A stretch of 64,000 bases of DNA from Trichaptum fuscoviolaceum (GCA_910574455.1 CAJSYZ010000004.1:2667528-2731527); one strand, 5' to 3'; shown: positions 12,404-24,326, counted from the first letter of the stretch. A program made the numbers and translations. Notes: generated by a model not told the origin, from the sequence alone.

Positions 12404-15400
12404 CTAAATTTCTCGTTGATCGATACTGATGGTGGAGCTGCTGGGTGTTGTCTGCGTCGCTTCCGATATTGAACGCGATAGGATCGGTTTCGATTCAGGA
12501 GGATCCAAGTTCCGGAGCCGTCTCTCAAGCAGGAACTCGGAGTCGCGAATCTGTTGAGCCCATGATTGTGCAACAATTTGCAATCCTTCATAAAGCTTGA
12601 CCATCCCGGCCACAACGAATAGTCCGGGGTAAACGTACAGAACTGCGCGCGAAGGACAACACACATTTAGTAAGTACACCATTCCCGACATAAGAGGGTT
12701 ATCAAATGAGGCGGGAGGAGACTGACAGAGTGCTTTTTGACTGATATAATTTGGCAGCAAGCGCTGAAGGGGAAGTACGATGATGATAGGGAGGGCTAGG
12801 CATGCAACGAGGCCTGAGGTAACAGGAGCAATAACGTGCAGAGTGAGATCGCCAGCATCAATTCCCTTCAGTCCAAATTCTCGTATCTGAAAAAGATGCT
12901 TAATGATTAATGCAGCACGGTAAGGGCAGGTACGATGCTTACCCTCAAAATTGCTAGATCCAGTAATGTTGGAGTGACCATCCTTCGGCGAACAGTGAGA
13001 ACCAGCTTAGTGTACAGTAAGCCAATGGCCCAGGAGTCAACGATTCGAATCTTGAGTGTAAGCTCCGGGTTGATGATCAGGCGAAGCGGATGAACTAGGT
13101 ACAACTCCACAACTAGGGCGACCAGAATCGGGATAACAACCCCCATCCAAAAGCCCACCCATGCGAGTCTACCAATCCACAGGATAGTGTGCTTGAAGAG
13201 ATAAACGCTAATGCCACCCCTGGGTTCATCGCGATCGCTCCGTTGACGTTGCTTGTCGATCCGGTCCAACGTCTTTCCGAAGAAGTAACAGCCCCATAAC
13301 AGATAAAAACCGACAACGATGGAATATCCGTCATGCACTTCTCGTCCTAGGATGGTCCAGAATACAGCTCGACCCAGATGAATAGGAAGTGCGAGCGCCG
13401 TGACAAAGACTAATGTGGCCACCATCCAAAGCGATAGAACAAAGAGGATGACACGTTCGCGGAAGTGAGGGGGGAGGTAGACTATGGTGTAATCCTCATT
13501 CACGTTCCGTCTCGCTTTCTCTGCCTCGGAGTTCTGTAATTCCATCAGACGAGTGCCTGCCTCATCTAAAGGCTTCCCGTTCGCATCGACTTTAACAGTT
13601 GCGCCTATTTCACGAGGAAGCGCGATGTTGTCCAGGGCAGGTACTCGCCTATAGCTTCCGTCGAATGGAACTTCGTCTATGCTTGTCTGTTTAGACGATT
13701 CCGATCGGAAAGATCGCACCCATGAGGAGAAAGACTTGGATGGGATTAGCTCTTCCGGACGTTGATCACCGAACATATATGAAGTCAGGCGCAGCTGCTT
13801 TGCTGCCCATCTCCAGTACCACGCTGTCAAGGCTCCAACCACCTTACGAGGTCGGAAATGTAGGATAGTCGGAGGGATGACGAGATGCAAGACAAGGAGG
13901 TCGATAGGGACATCAGACAAAGGCTCTCTGGGTGAAATTTCAAGATGGACTTTAGATCTAAATCCTCCTATTTACTAGAATTGATCAACTAACCTTAGTT
14001 TCCATCGAAGAGGCAATAGCGTCCGTCCCCACAATCTCAAGCAGAATATCAAGCACCCCATCCCCAATGCGACTACCACAGAATACATCATTGCGCTAAT
14101 CGCAAGTTTCCTTAGTTGCACCAATGTTGGGCGATCTAGTATATCACGGATGGGGTGGAAATTCTGGTCCTGTGGGTCTTTTATAAACCACATGGCACCA
14201 GGGCGGATGATTTTCCGGCACCCCGCGAGCAGAACTGCAAACTGATACCTATAGGAAGGTCAGTAAACGGGAGGAAAGGAGGGACCTATGAGCGTACATG
14301 AACATTGTTCCCACCATCCAATGATAAAATACTGCTGTCACTGGTGCGTGAGTGAAAAACACAACCCGTGATCGCAGAGTTGTGTTTGGAAATAGCTTTA
14401 GAGTGCATAGATCCAGCATGATACCACACCCGAGAGGGAAAATGACCAATTCAATGATGATGAATACAGCGACCTGATGAACGCGTTAGTAATTATATCA
14501 GATCTTCGAATCAACAAATCTGTCGGCACCTTTAGAACAATGAGTTGCTGCCGGATTGCATTGCGGATTGCCCTTCCAGCATTCCGAACGTTGCCCACAT
14601 TCAGAACGTTCAAGTATAAAGCCACCAACAAAGCAACAATTAAATAACCAAGGACAACTGCGAAGAAGCGGTTCAAAGGACCGTCCTTCGTTGCAAGTTC
14701 GATCCAGGTTGCTTTAGCAGCCACAACATTCAGACGAACCCATGCGCCCAGACGGATGAAATAGGGCTCCAGGAAACGGCCAACTGGTGAATTAGAAACG
14801 TGGTCAATGCCGCGATTTATGGCCGTTTCATCAGTCGCGGTGAGTCCCAGGGCTGAGTCAAATATGTCCTTTAACTAAAGGTGTACAAATAATCAGTGCG
14901 AAGTCTTGGTTGAGAAAAGGTTCTTACGTTTATGCTGAAAGTGTCGTTCGCTCGAAGTGAGTCTGCAGGTGACAAAACCGCAGATGAGTCTGGCATTAAA
15001 CCTAACTGGTATCGGAGATTTTTGAAAAGAGCGACGAAAGGATATATGAGATAGCTGATAACGAAAAAGCAAAAGTCTACGACTGGATCGGTGGCAAATC
15101 TGATCAATTTTATTGGCAAGTGCAATATATGCAGTAAGCGAATAGGTTCAAGCTGCAAGAATTTGTGAGCACAGAAAAGTCATCTCTCTTTATAAGACAT
15201 ACCGAAAGGAGTGCAGACGTCTTTCCAATGGTGAAAGGCAACCATACGCCGAGACCGATTGTCGTGTCAAGGACGAAAATCATGAGAGCAGCCTGGGCAT
15301 AAGGTATGTGAATTGAATGGTCATATATATATGTAATGCCCGAACTTACATTTTGAAAGACGGTTGTGAGAGGGCCTCTCATCCCAATAGCTTCTAAGCC

Positions 15401-17447
15401 ACTTCAGATCTACGCACAATAGGGAGGTCAAGATCCAACATACCTTCCAATGCACCGTCGACATCATCATCATTGATAGCATCTGCATCTGCATCTTCCA
15501 ACTCATCCCGAATATCCGCGAAAGGCACAAAAGGGATATTTCTAACTACTCCACCTTCTTGACCAGCCGGATTGACGGCTATGGGTTGCTCATTGTGCTG
15601 ATGGAAGCCGCCCTCGTCATCGTCATCACCTGTATCCGAGTTATCGCTTCCATCTCGGAAATAATATTCCACATCCTCTTGCCGTATGGAATCAGCTGCA
15701 GTGGCTGCCGTCGAAGAGCTGGAATCTGCTCCATCAAAGTAGTCGACGGCCGCTGAATCGCCTTCCATTTGTAGATCCTCTGGTGCTTGATAAGTAGTGA
15801 CTGGAGGAGACGGCAGTGGTTGATGGGACACATCGACAATTTTTGAGGGCAAGGAAGAGCTCCGGGATGGAGTAGATATGAGAACAAAAGTCTCATCTTT
15901 GTCTGGTGTAGGAAGGCTTGAGCTTGGCAATGGAGGCCGTCGAGGAAGAGAAGACGGGCCTGTGATGTCCGATGATGTCGAATCAGACGGCAGAGACCTT
16001 GACATAGACTGCCACTCAGTATGCAGTGTTTCGTGTGCACTCGGCGGAGCGAAAGAGAAAGTCGAAGGATCACCGCTGGTACTGACCGAAGGTGATTGGG
16101 AACGCTCCATCGTGAACGTAAAAGCAAAGTCCTTTTTTGACGAATCTCCACCTTCTTTAGAAGGCGAAGGTATTGGCTCAGACAAGGAACTTTCCTTGCC
16201 CTTCAGCTGTGACGACAATGTTCCCCCTCCGTTTCTTTCAAGGTGTTCTGCCCAAGCACGCAAGCGAGGATCAGGTATGTGTTCATCCTCCCTCGAACGC
16301 CGCCGCTTCAGCCCTACTTCTCGTACGCTAGATTCCCCCATCCCCTCTTCGTCCATGGTATCTGAAGATTCAGATGAGGACCCCCTTCGCTTTGAAGATG
16401 GCACGTCATCTGTGTCCAATATTAACAAAGCGTCAGGGGACGGCCCTGTATCTTCAACCTTCTCAACAACATTATGGGGTAAAGCACCTGGATCTGCGAG
16501 AGGCACCTCTTCTTCCTCTACCTGCAATGGTTGGTCTTGCACCGGTAAAACTGGAGGTGGTTGAAGTTCATTGGCGCCTTCCAAGAGTTCTTCGTCTTCA
16601 AAAACGCCAGGCCTTGCGTTCTGTAAGATCCACTCTCGTAACAGAAATATTCCGAGAAACGTAAGAACGATCAAAGAGGCAATGATCTGTCCGGTAAAGA
16701 TATCCGAAGAGAGTGTTCGCCAAACTGGGAAAGCAATCACGGTCACGTTTGCGGTCTTGTTGGCAGACGTGTCTGAAAGAGTGACGTTTGCATAATAGGT
16801 TTCGAACAAGGAAGGGGTTGGAGGCCGTGGTCGGTCATTTATCCACCAGGCGCTGCGAAGTGCATTAGACGTAACGCAGTCTGACGAAAGTCGAAGAGAA
16901 CATACATATTTTCGCCCATAACAAAATAAAATCTCCATGTCCACACCGTCATATACGGTAGAAATGCCAACCACATGCTCGCAACAATTAATCCTCTCAG
17001 GAGCAGAACAAATCCCCAGAATACTTGTTCGGCAAACTTCCGTAAGAATAGAAGGAAAGGTATCTCCTTCGGCATGTTAGGAGCATACACTGGAGACTCG
17101 TTAACGACTAGTCACCGTACTTCAGGCTAGAACCTCACCTTTGGTGAAGGAGTATTGATACTTGCACACATCGCATGTCTTCTTCTTGCTGTGTGACAAC
17201 CAAGTTGTCAAACTACAATCTCTCGGTCAGCGCCTACGCCAGCTGAGTCAATTGCAAATCAGATAGGCTCACCAATCCTGGTGAATATATCGTATCGTTC
17301 CCGAGCACTTGCATGGGTGAAACAGCGGCGCATCAGGCTCTGCCGGCGCACTACAGATGCGGCATGTGTCTAACAGAATTGTTAGCGCCTCATGGATTGA
17401 GAGGTAGGTGGGCACACACCCTGTTCATCCTGGCTTGTTAATTGCAT
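12404..17447 (-). CDS. ER RING-CH ubiquitin ligase, Doa10/MARCH6 type
   Basis: E3 ligase of the ER and inner nuclear membrane that ubiquitinates misfolded proteins for degradation. Thirteen exons keep frame: 17420-17447, 17273-17369, 17139-17212, 16906-17089, 15444-16852, 15350-15393, 15203-15292, 14928-15152, 14530-14874, 14298-14473, 13994-14248, 12943-13927 and 12404-12886. The N-terminal RING-CH (C4HC3) is complete: CRIC, then HPCKCSGTIRYIHQDC, then CDVC. Many hydrophobic segments follow, separated by a long acidic Ser/Pro-rich loop at about residues 210-570. A 3'-terminal in-frame 37-base GT-AG segment inside the last exon (about 12662-12698) could be an extra intron, so the C-terminus is uncertain by a few residues. 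Confidence 0.9.
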
Positions 17448-17653
17448 AATATACTAGAGTATAGTGATCCAAAAGAATAGTGCAGCGTCAGTTAAGTGAA
17501 TAACTAGCTGCCAAAGGTGTAAGTCAAAGAATGAAGAATCCCCAGAGAGCTGCGGCAGATGGTGGTTAGAGTGACAGATACTTTTGATTATGTAATACGT
17601 GTCGACCATTTAAATATTTCCCAGGTTCTATGCGATGCATCAGGGAAACTTCC

Positions 17654-17876
17654 TTTTGCTTACGGCGACTGACGCGTCCTGACGCGTCCTGATTTGGCTG
17701 GCACCTGTCTGAAGGGTCGCTACTTCGTCTGAAAATACACTGATTGCCTTATCTCACTGAAATAAGGAGTGTTTCAGGATGCAAGCCGTCTCTCAGTGCA
17801 TCAGAATGCAAGTCAGGATTTCAGTGCTCAAGTGTAATACATCAGGGATTGCTTACGGCGGCTGGCGCGTCCTGAA
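17654..17876. repeat. Direct repeat in the Doa10 upstream region
   Basis: TTGCTTACGGCGACTGACGC (starting about 17656) returns at about 17849 as TTGCTTACGGCGGCTGGCGC, each continuing GTCCTGA. In the first copy TGACGCGTCC is repeated in tandem. The surrounding 17600-18000 is rich in CAGGA/TCCTGA words. The two mismatches are A/G transitions. Confidence 0.55.
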
Positions 17877-18007
17877 GCTTCCTTAAATGGGTTGAAGCGT
17901 TGTCATGCCTGCCTGAAGTGTTGCCTGGCTGCCTGATGGCCTTAAAACGGCGTTTCAGGACAAAACCAGTGCGTAAGGAGGGAAGCTGTACATCAGGTGG
18001 CAAGTCA

Positions 18008-18301
18008 TGTTAGAATGAGTCACTCGGAGTCATATGATGAACTGATTCATTAGATAGACCCGGTGATCTGACTGATTGTGACTAGGACAATAGTTGTACT
18101 GCGCAGCATGTATGAGTCGTGTACGCAGCATGGTCTGTGCATTGTTCCATAGTGTTCTATGTGTTTCTCTCTATTGTTCTCTGTACAGTATATAAGTAGA
18201 GCGTATAGGCTCAGGAATATTATCAAGTTATCAGTCCCCTCGAACTGTGTGTTCACCTGTGCTATTGCCGCTACCTTCAGATCTCTTCGTGACTTCTATT
18301 A
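18008..18301 (+). repeat. 5' LTR of the copia element
   Basis: 294 bp, TGTTAG...CTATTA. A TATA-like TATATAAG lies at about 18190, which would serve as the element promoter. Identical by eye to the 3' LTR. Confidence 0.95.
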
Positions 18302-18317
18302 GGTTATGAGCCTTGCT
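18302..18317 (+). promoter_or_regulatory. Primer binding site, complementary to the iMet tRNA anticodon half
   Basis: GGTTATGAGCCTTGCT directly follows the 5' LTR. Its complement, AGCAAGGCTCATAACC, matches the anticodon stem-loop pattern of fungal initiator tRNA-Met (GGCTCATAACC) rather than a tRNA 3' end. Drosophila copia and yeast Ty5 are known to prime from such a half tRNA. The tRNA itself is not in this window. Confidence 0.7.
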
Positions 18318-18355
18318 GGCTCTGACTAGCGCGCTACTGGGACTATTCATCGTTT

Positions 18356-21300
18356 ATGCTCACACGAGCTACTGGTGCTGCTTTACCTGATATCTTTACT
18401 ATCGACGCGGACCTCTACCCACAACCTATCCGACCACTTGTAGCTCTCCGCGCTGCTCTCGGGCACATACCAGCTTTCCCAGCAGCAAACCTTCCAGTCT
18501 TCGAGGCCCGTCATCTTACGTCCACCGAAGTCATTAACGCCTTACGCCAGAAGGCCGCCTCAAAAGCCGCCGTCTCCGGCACGACGCGCAAGCACGATCG
18601 CCAGGAGAAGGAGAAGGAGGAGCAGGCGAACTGGGTGAAGGGCAAGGGCGGTAAGAAGGACTGGGGCAAGGGTAAAGGGAAGAAGGGCTGGGGTAAGGGC
18701 AAGCGGAATGACGACAGTAAGGGCAAATCCGAGGATCGGAAATGCTATAACTGTCAGGGCTACGGACACTACTCGAAGCAGTGCCCATCTCCGAAGCGGA
18801 AGCAGAAGGATAGCGCCAACGAGGCCAAGGGCGAGGGTAGCAAACCCGCGGAGAAGGCCCAGACGGCCAAGATCGAGGAAGTCGTTGCAACGGCTATGCC
18901 TGCCGATGCATGGATGGCGACTACCCCTGAGACCGTATTCGCTATTGACGTCTTTGACACAGGCGCCACCATTCACGTCACTCCGGACCAGAACCGTCTT
19001 TACAACGTAAAGAAGACGGAGCCATTTGCTATTCGCACCGCTAATGGTAACTACGTGCACACCACCATCAAGGGCGATATGGACATTAAGGTCCCACATG
19101 GCAACCGGTTTAACACCATTAAGATAAGTGACGTGCGCTGCAACCCGAGTTTCACATCTACGCTGATCTCTCCCAACAAACTCGATGAGAAACGTTACAC
19201 TCTCCTATTCGAGGATGGGAAGCTCTTCATTCGTGATCCGAAGAAGAAGCTCATCGGGATCATCGCCAAGCGCAATGGTGTCTATGCGGCGAACTGGGCG
19301 AATATGGCGACTACCGACGATGCCAACACGTGGCCGATGCTATCTCTTTACGACTTGCACGTGCGTCTTGGGCATGTCAATTACGCCTATATCAAGAAGA
19401 TGGCCAGCTCTGGTAAGCTGAAAGGATTACGTCTTGATCCTAACCATCAGGAGGAGCGGAGCTGTGTTACATGCGCCGTCTCCAAGATCCGTCGCACTGT
19501 CATCCCGCCTCAGCGGACGAGCCCTACCGCGCCAAAGTATGGCGATCATGTTCACATGGACATCTGGGGTCCCGCCAAGGTACAGACACCGTCACACGGG
19601 CGGTACGCACTTACAATTGTCGACGACGCGACTCGATGGTGCCATATGTTTGTTATGCCAAACAAATCAGATGCTTTATCGCAGTACGTCAAATTCCAGA
19701 CTTGGTTACAGACTCAATACGGTATTACTGTCAAGGTCTTGCAGTCGGACAACGACGGAGCTTTTCTGTCGAAGGATTTTGATGAGTACTTGGCGAAGAA
19801 TGGCACTGATCGGCGACTTACGGTACATGACACACCGGCGCACAACGGAGTTGCGGAACGGGTTCACGGCACGATTTTTCAGATTGTTCGTACTAACTTG
19901 GCTAGTGCTCGCCTGCCCACCAACCTATGGGGCGAGGCTCTCACGTACGCACTTTACGTCTACAATCGAACCCCGCACTCTGGTCTTCAGTTTCGGTCAC
20001 CATTCGAGGCACGCTATGGCACGCCGCCGGACCTTACGTCGATTTATCCGTTTGGTCAACAATGCGTTGTACGTCTTGAATCTGCCGATAAGTTAACTGA
20101 ACGTGGTGTACAGTGTCGCTGGCTTGCTCCGGATGAACCTTCTAATGGCTATCGCGTTTATTGGCCATCGCGTAAGGTGTCAACCGAGCGCAATATTCGG
20201 ATGATCTTCGGCGTTGAGGAGGAGAATAGTAACGATCCCCCTCAGGACATCGACATCGGTCCAGAACGCGAAGACAACACCTCAGATCAGCCAGCCAGTG
20301 ACACCACCACCAGGCCGAAGCGCCAGACCAAAGCGCCAGAACGACTTACGTACATGGCCGAGGAGACTGCCGAGGCATGGCTAGCCTCAGGAGGAGACCC
20401 TCTTGGCGACCCGATCACTATCTTCGAGGTCAACAAGCGACCTGATGCGGACCAATGGTATGCAGCTATGGAAGTCGAAATTAACTCACTTCTTAAGCAT
20501 AAGACATGGGAATACGTCACTCCCCCGCACGGCGCCAACCTCACGGGATTGAAGTTTGTCTATCGGACGAAGCGTCGGACTGACGGCAGCATCGACAAGT
20601 ACAAAGCGAGACTTGTCATACAGGGATTTACCCAGGTCGAAGGCATTGATTATTACGCTAACGACACTCGTGCTCCAGTTGCTCGTCTATCTACAATCCG
20701 CGGCATACTCGCATACGCCGCAACGCACGACTGGGAGATCCATCAGATTGATGTCAAGTCGGCATATCTGTACGGCGAACTCGACTCAGACGAAGAAATC
20801 TATGCGCGCCCACCAGTCGGCTATACACTTCCAGGTATTAGGCCAGGACAGGTGATTCGTCTTATCAAAGCTCTCTATGGTCTTAAGCAGGCAGGTCGGC
20901 GATGGTACCAGGTTCTTTGCAAGATCCTTGAAGGCGCCGGACTTCGACGCACCGATAAGGAAGAAGCACTCTTCTATCGGCATCACCCGGACGGCCACAT
21001 CACTGTCACGGTATCATGGGTCGACGACTTGTTTCTTGCATCGAGCAAGCGAGGCAACTGCAACGAGCTGAAGAAGAAGATTGGCAAGAAGGTCGAGTAC
21101 ACTGATGGCGGGGAAGTCAGCTGGGCACTTGGTATGGAGATCAAGCGGAATAAGCCTACTCACGTTATCGCTATTCGCCAGCTCCCATACATCGAGACCA
21201 TCATTACTCGATATGGCTTTGATGACGCCATGCCCATGAAAATTCCTGCGAAAACCTCCGTCCACCTCAGCACCGACCAGGCTCCCCAGACTCAGGAGGA

Positions 21301-21982
21301 GCGCGCCGAAATGGAGAACCGACCGTTCCGAGCAGCCGTTGGAGCTTTACGCTACGCTGCTGACGTTTCGCGCCCTGACATCGCTTGGATCGTTGGGCAG
21401 CTCGCTCGCTATATGTCCAATCCTGGACCGACGCACTGGACAGCACTTAAGTGTGTGTTTCAGTACCTGAAGGCGACGAAGAATAAGTGGTTGATGCTAG
21501 GAGGGAACGGGAAGGACGAGTTGGAAGGATTTTCGGACTCGGATGGAATGTCCACAGAAGGACGACGCCCTATCTCCGGCTACATATATCGGTTCGTCGA
21601 TTCAGCTATTTCTTGGTCTTCTAAGCGACAAGAACTCGTCACGCTATCGACCGCTGAAGCCGAATATGTTGCGTTAACGTACGCCGGGAAGGAGGGTGTA
21701 TGGCTAAGTGGGGTACTTGGCCAGGCACTGAATTTAGATCTCAAGCCGTTTACGCTTCACTGCGACAACACGTCTGCGATTAACATCGCATCGGACGACG
21801 TCTACCATGCGCGCACGAAGCACATCGACATCTACTATCATTGGATACGCGATCAAGTATCTTTGGGAAAGATACTAGTCAAGTACGTCGCTACAGATGA
21901 CAACTTCGCTGACATCTTGACGAAGGCTCTGCCTGAGCCTAAGGTCAATCACTTCGTCGATGGTATCCGACTACGTGCTTGA
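18356..21982 (+). CDS. Copia gag-pol polyprotein, gag shortened
   Basis: One open frame of 1208 codons. In order: a short Gag remnant (about residues 1-125) with a KGKGGKKDWGKGKGKKGWGK basic tract; a CCHC knuckle CYNCQGYGHYSKQC (near 125-140); aspartic protease with FDTGATIHVT (near 200); integrase with zinc H-x-H/C-x-C (LGHVNYAYIKKM ... CVTC) and the DDE core; reverse transcriptase with KARLVIQGFTQ and catalytic WVDDLFLAS; and RNase H with DSDGM and LSTAEAEYVAL. All catalytic motifs are present and there is no stop or frameshift. Copia Gag usually has 200-300 residues before the knuckle, so the capsid part appears missing. That is an inference from length and from the absence of a usual Gag N-terminus. 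Confidence 0.95.
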   Translation: MLTRATGAALPDIFTIDADLYPQPIRPLVALRAALGHIPAFPAANLPVFEARHLTSTEVINALRQKAASKAAVSGTTRKHDRQEKEKEEQANWVKGKGGKKDWGKGKGKKGWGKGKRNDDSKGKSEDRKCYNCQGYGHYSKQCPSPKRKQKDSANEAKGEGSKPAEKAQTAKIEEVVATAMPADAWMATTPETVFAIDVFDTGATIHVTPDQNRLYNVKKTEPFAIRTANGNYVHTTIKGDMDIKVPHGNRFNTIKISDVRCNPSFTSTLISPNKLDEKRYTLLFEDGKLFIRDPKKKLIGIIAKRNGVYAANWANMATTDDANTWPMLSLYDLHVRLGHVNYAYIKKMASSGKLKGLRLDPNHQEERSCVTCAVSKIRRTVIPPQRTSPTAPKYGDHVHMDIWGPAKVQTPSHGRYALTIVDDATRWCHMFVMPNKSDALSQYVKFQTWLQTQYGITVKVLQSDNDGAFLSKDFDEYLAKNGTDRRLTVHDTPAHNGVAERVHGTIFQIVRTNLASARLPTNLWGEALTYALYVYNRTPHSGLQFRSPFEARYGTPPDLTSIYPFGQQCVVRLESADKLTERGVQCRWLAPDEPSNGYRVYWPSRKVSTERNIRMIFGVEEENSNDPPQDIDIGPEREDNTSDQPASDTTTRPKRQTKAPERLTYMAEETAEAWLASGGDPLGDPITIFEVNKRPDADQWYAAMEVEINSLLKHKTWEYVTPPHGANLTGLKFVYRTKRRTDGSIDKYKARLVIQGFTQVEGIDYYANDTRAPVARLSTIRGILAYAATHDWEIHQIDVKSAYLYGELDSDEEIYARPPVGYTLPGIRPGQVIRLIKALYGLKQAGRRWYQVLCKILEGAGLRRTDKEEALFYRHHPDGHITVTVSWVDDLFLASSKRGNCNELKKKIGKKVEYTDGGEVSWALGMEIKRNKPTHVIAIRQLPYIETIITRYGFDDAMPMKIPAKTSVHLSTDQAPQTQEERAEMENRPFRAAVGALRYAADVSRPDIAWIVGQLARYMSNPGPTHWTALKCVFQYLKATKNKWLMLGGNGKDELEGFSDSDGMSTEGRRPISGYIYRFVDSAISWSSKRQELVTLSTAEAEYVALTYAGKEGVWLSGVLGQALNLDLKPFTLHCDNTSAINIASDDVYHARTKHIDIYYHWIRDQVSLGKILVKYVATDDNFADILTKALPEPKVNHFVDGIRLRA

Positions 21983-21989
21983 GGAGGAG
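21981..21989 (+). promoter_or_regulatory. Polypurine tract
   Basis: GAGGAGGAG lies directly before the 3' LTR, where plus-strand priming occurs in LTR elements. Confidence 0.8.
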
Positions 21990-22283
21990 TGTTAGAATGA
22001 GTCACTCGGAGTCATATGATGAACTGATTCATTAGATAGACCCGGTGATCTGACTGATTGTGACTAGGACAATAGTTGTACTGCGCAGCATGTATGAGTC
22101 GTGTACGCAGCATGGTCTGTGCATTGTTCCATAGTGTTCTATGTGTTTCTCTCTATTGTTCTCTGTACAGTATATAAGTAGAGCGTATAGGCTCAGGAAT
22201 ATTATCAAGTTATCAGTCCCCTCGAACTGTGTGTTCACCTGTGCTATTGCCGCTACCTTCAGATCTCTTCGTGACTTCTATTA
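21990..22283 (+). repeat. 3' LTR of the copia element
   Basis: 294 bp copy identical by eye to 18008-18301, followed by the target duplication AGTCA. Confidence 0.95.
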
Positions 22284-22560
22284 AGTCAGACTCAAGTGAG
22301 ATTTACTACTACTACCACTACTGTACTCAAGTGAACTTGGACCTCTGTTTTGAGATTTCAAGCTACCTTCATCTTCATGACATCTTGAAAGCGACAGCAA
22401 ACACCATTGACAACCTCAGTCTACAATGATCATTCAACGAGAAGCAATTCAATAATAGATACAATCACGATGCTCCTGGCAACTTTTGAAGACAAGAGCA
22501 TGCACTCAACAATTTACTCAACAAGATAACACCGTTAGCACTATTCAAACGGGCCTCAGC

Positions 22561-23328
22561 CTACTCAATATCGAGCATTGGGAAGTGATGGATTACTGTA
22601 TCCGGTAAGGCCAAGGCATCTTGATTCAAGACGGAAGCAACAGCAAACGTGCTGTGCGCGTCGATTGCCGCATCTAATAGAGCAGATGCAAGTGAGAAGA
22701 TGGTCAGCCTGAGTGACAACTTGAAAAGGATAACTTACAATGGACTTGAGCAGCCGACAGCTCAACTTCGGCCCAATTGCTCATCGTGACCAAGACATCT
22801 TTTTCGATGTTTGTCTGCAGGAGCCTGCCCGCCATCTCCTCCAGCTTTATAAACGGTTGCGGAAACTTGAACCAGAGACGGGGGTTCAGAAGCAGCTGGA
22901 GCCAAGTTGGCGTTCTTGGCCAGAAATCGGGGTAAACGAAGCACGCCCAATCTGTCAAATCGACACAGGAGGATACGGGAATGTCAAATTTATTCCTGAT
23001 GCGAGTCGCATCACCTGCCAATTAGTTCAGTTATGCCGCATAATGAGAGAAGAAATGGGATTGTCGTACCAGCGATTCCTGCTGACACTTTCCATACAGT
23101 TTCATCACCTAATAATTGTTCCAATCTTGGGGGAAGAGCATTAAGTAGATGAGTCCGGAGGAGGAACACATGTTGCTGAACCGCGAGTTGGATGAGGTCC
23201 ACGCGATATAGCTCTGGTGAGTTACTCGCCCATTCAATGTCGAGGGCAACGAAGCGTCGTTCCGGGGCATCCGGCAAGGAAGCATAGATGACGTCTACGG
23301 CATTCTCCATCGTCGGGTGGTCAGACAT
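22561..23328 (-). CDS. DEDDy 3'-5' exonuclease
   Basis: Three exons keep frame: 23070-23328, 22739-23014 and 22561-22673, giving 215 residues. The three exonuclease motifs of the RNase D/WRN-like family are complete: Exo I VALDIEWAS (D-x-E), Exo II GIAGDATRIRNKF (Asp; split by intron 1), and Exo III YAAIDAHST (Y-x3-D; the Tyr codon is split by intron 2). It contains little beyond the exonuclease fold, so it is a stand-alone nuclease with metal-dependent catalysis on RNA or DNA ends; the substrate cannot be told. It lies about 270 bases from the copia element, which inserted downstream of its stop. Confidence 0.88.
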
Positions 23329-24290
23329 ACTTCAGGAACAAGAGGTCCGAGTGTATAACTGCGAAGTTGAAGAAGAGGCGTTGGCGGAACCCCCAGGTAG
23401 TCGAGGAGATGTTGCATCTGTTTGTGAAGCTGGCAAAAAGTCAGTGCAGTGATTTTGAGAGGAAATAGAAAGTAAGCACGATTTTTTGCATCCTAGATAT
23501 CCTCCTTTGTGTCCAAGGAAGTCTTCGCGCGATGCGTACTCGAAGCACAGCATGGTCAATCAATAGGAGCATGTGGAGCCCCAACAGAATGTGATAAAAG
23601 TTCATGGCGAAGGGTTGAATGGGTGGGTGGGTGGCGGGGAGGGGCGACACCCACTCCGAGTTCACATTTATACAAAGCTCTTGCACGCATTTTTCTGATG
23701 CCTTATTCTTCTGGGAAAAGAAGAGAGGAATCTATCAGTGCATTGTACTATGGCTCGGATAAACCTCAAGCTGAACTGACAGGAGATAAGAAGGATTTCT
23801 TCTAGATGACTCGATTATGAGGCTTCTTTTCATTTTATGCACAAACAAACAAGAAAGTGAGTCAGGTTAACTCCGAAGAAGTCGGGAAGACATAGCTCAC
23901 TACACAAGAAGCTGTTTCATCAGCTCTAGAAGGCAAAGCCACGAGTAAGCCGTCATACAATCAGTCATCCCTGGACACAACTCGAAACCGGAACCATGCC
24001 GATATGGGAAATGGGATCAATGCACCCCAATCCGCTTTGAAAGAAGTAGATTGAATGAAGGCACGTTTCTTGACCTTAGAGCTGGGGGGATTGCGCTGTC
24101 GGCCGATAATCGACTTATTCTGCATATTGAAACCGAGCGATCTCCGTTTCGGCGGCAATGGTGGTGGCACAGAGGTGTTTGTCGTGGAATAGGACATGAC
24201 TACTTGAACGATATCTAAGATGAAGTAATACTTTTTCCCGTTTGATGCATTCGCAATTTGCGTCGTGAGCTGCTTTGCCAACGTCAGGTA
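23329..24290. other. No recognisable gene
   Basis: Short open stretches occur on both strands (for example 23441-23686 minus, with a hydrophobic run) but none has splice continuity or a known domain. It may hold the decayed 3' end of the neighbouring AAA pseudogene. Confidence 0.4.
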
Positions 24291-24326
24291 GACTGTTTGA
24301 CGCACCTCTCATCAATGAGCTCGAGC

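Larger units (their letters stand above)
18008..22283 (+). mobile_element. Ty1/copia LTR retrotransposon, recent insertion
   Basis: A 4276 bp element with two 294 bp LTRs (18008-18301 and 21990-22283) that I read as identical. They begin TGTTAG and end CTATTA. It is flanked by a 5 bp target duplication AGTCA (18003-18007 and 22284-22288). The inside holds a primer site, one uninterrupted gag-pol ORF and a purine tract. Order of domains (integrase before reverse transcriptase) marks it as copia type. Identical LTRs mean insertion very recently in evolutionary terms. Confidence 0.96.

Noticed and set aside
15559..16664. Long plus-strand ORFs opposite the Doa10 gene
   Set aside because: Shadow of the acidic Ser/Pro-rich loop of the ligase; no splice or domain support.
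22032..22238. 68-codon minus ORF repeated at 18050-18256
   Set aside because: Inside both copia LTRs; not a gene.
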